From: Cupriavidus sp. P-10
Lineage (GTDB): Bacteria > Pseudomonadota > Gammaproteobacteria > Burkholderiales > Burkholderiaceae
Length of the DNA stretch: 64,000 nucleotides
Assembly: GCF_003402535.2 (NCBI RefSeq)
Contig: NZ_AP025170.1
Span: forward strand, 372,001 to 436,000
Reading direction: 5' to 3'
Shown: piece after piece, positions 63,459 to 64,000 of the stretch
Position numbering within the stretch: the first letter of the stretch is position 1
Layout of the letters: each line of letters begins with the position of its first letter
Translations under genes and position numbers: made by a program
Notes under the pieces: generated by a model
Seen by the model: the letters and a program-made list of their open reading frames with translations, nothing else
Databases searched by the model: none
Told to the model about the DNA's origin: nothing

Positions 63459-64000
63459 AACTGCGCGTGGTCACCTACAACATCCACAAGGGGGTGACCG
63501 GCCTTTCGCGGCGCCCGCGTATCCAGAACGTGCGGGCTGGCCTGCATGCGATGGATGCGGATATCGTCTTCCTGCAGGAAGTGCAGGACCGCAACGATCG
63601 CCTGGTGGCGGCGGCGCTGTTCGATCCCGACCATACCCAGCTCAACTACCTGGCGACCGATGCGTACCCGCATTCGGTCTACGGGCGCAACGCGGTCTAT
63701 GACTACGGCCATCACGGCAACGCGATCCTGTCGCGCCATCCGATCCTGATGTCCGAAAACCTCGACATTTCCGACCACCGTTTCGAGCAGCGCGGGTTGC
63801 TGCATGCGGTGGCGGACATCAAGGGCATCGAGACCCACCTGATCTGCGTGCATTTCGGCCTGTTCGCCCGCAGCCGCGCCCGCCAGGCCGAGGCGCTGGT
63901 CGAACGTGTGCGCAACGTGGTGCCCGAGGGTGTGCCGCTGGTGATCGCCGGCGACTTCAACGACTGGAACCACCGGCTGGATGCGCAGATCTGCAATACG
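63455..64000 (+). CDS. Endonuclease/exonuclease/phosphatase-family protein, N-terminal part
   Basis: The gene runs off the window; 182 residues are visible. It begins MKLRVVTYNIHKGVTG and carries the EEP-fold motifs DIVFLQEVQ near residue 36, GNAILSRHPI near residue 88 and VIAGDFNDW near residue 165. The family cleaves phosphodiesters in nucleic acids or phospholipids; in related genomes a cardiolipin-synthase-like gene often follows. It is coupled to nudB by an ATGA overlap. Confidence 0.9.
   Translation, partial: MKLRVVTYNIHKGVTGLSRRPRIQNVRAGLHAMDADIVFLQEVQDRNDRLVAAALFDPDHTQLNYLATDAYPHSVYGRNAVYDYGHHGNAILSRHPILMSENLDISDHRFEQRGLLHAVADIKGIETHLICVHFGLFARSRARQAEALVERVRNVVPEGVPLVIAGDFNDWNHRLDAQICNT

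Overview
The window looks like about 64 kb of a GC-rich betaproteobacterial chromosome, most likely Cupriavidus or a close relative in the Burkholderiaceae. The evidence is the very high third-position GC, Bug-type (TctC) solute receptors, Burkholderia-type porins, a long QueF, the UbiE/UbiJ/UbiB cluster and the run leading to aspS. The genus is inferred from gene content and protein style; the species cannot be fixed from the sequence alone. No tRNA, rRNA, transposase, integrase, phage gene or CRISPR array was seen.

1-4.5 kb: the end of a leuC gene and a complete leuD, not followed by leuB, then an outer-membrane porin, a Bug solute receptor and a BMP-type binding protein without a signal peptide. 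4.6-7.3 kb: a soluble hybrid histidine kinase converging on a membrane diguanylate cyclase. 7.7-12.6 kb: small envelope proteins, a lipoprotein with 38 collagen-like triplets, a channel-like membrane protein and an orphan amino-acid binding protein facing an RpiR-type regulator. 13.9-20.4 kb: a pilin/minor pilin operon pilE-fimT-pilV-pilW-pilX-pilY1. 20.4-25.8 kb (minus strand): a TetR-controlled tripartite ABC export operon. 26-29.8 kb: an OprB-like porin, queF and ilvA.

30.1-34.6 kb: a trehalose locus, otsB, a GH15 glycoside hydrolase and otsA, followed by a pterin dehydratase. 34.69-35.55 kb: a gene-free element with two arms of about 300 bp in inverted orientation, around 90% identical over the outer 250 bp; it is the most unusual non-coding structure here. 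35.6-43.8 kb (minus strand): a cox-type molybdenum hydroxylase operon, coxS-L-M, then D-E-G-xdhC-mocA. Its large subunit has the form II motif AYRGAGR, so it is probably not a classical CO dehydrogenase. A pair of inverted palindromic repeats separates the structural genes from the maturation genes.

44.2-64 kb: mostly housekeeping genes on the plus strand. These are a YqaA membrane protein, a 1324-residue flavin/Fe-S fusion oxidoreductase, a HIT protein, an SbmA-like ABC protein, DUF971, UbiE, a Tim44-like protein, UbiJ, UbiB, a TPMT-like methyltransferase, a sodium:solute symporter, FmdB, DUF502, AspS, an unrecognised coiled-coil membrane protein, NudB and the start of an endonuclease/exonuclease/phosphatase-family gene cut by the window end. 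UbiE, UbiJ and UbiB serve ubiquinone synthesis, which fits the neighbouring respiratory-type flavoprotein.

Starts were moved inward from the longest reading frame wherever a ribosome binding site, signal peptide or family alignment from memory supported it. All family assignments come from reading the sequence; no database search was run.
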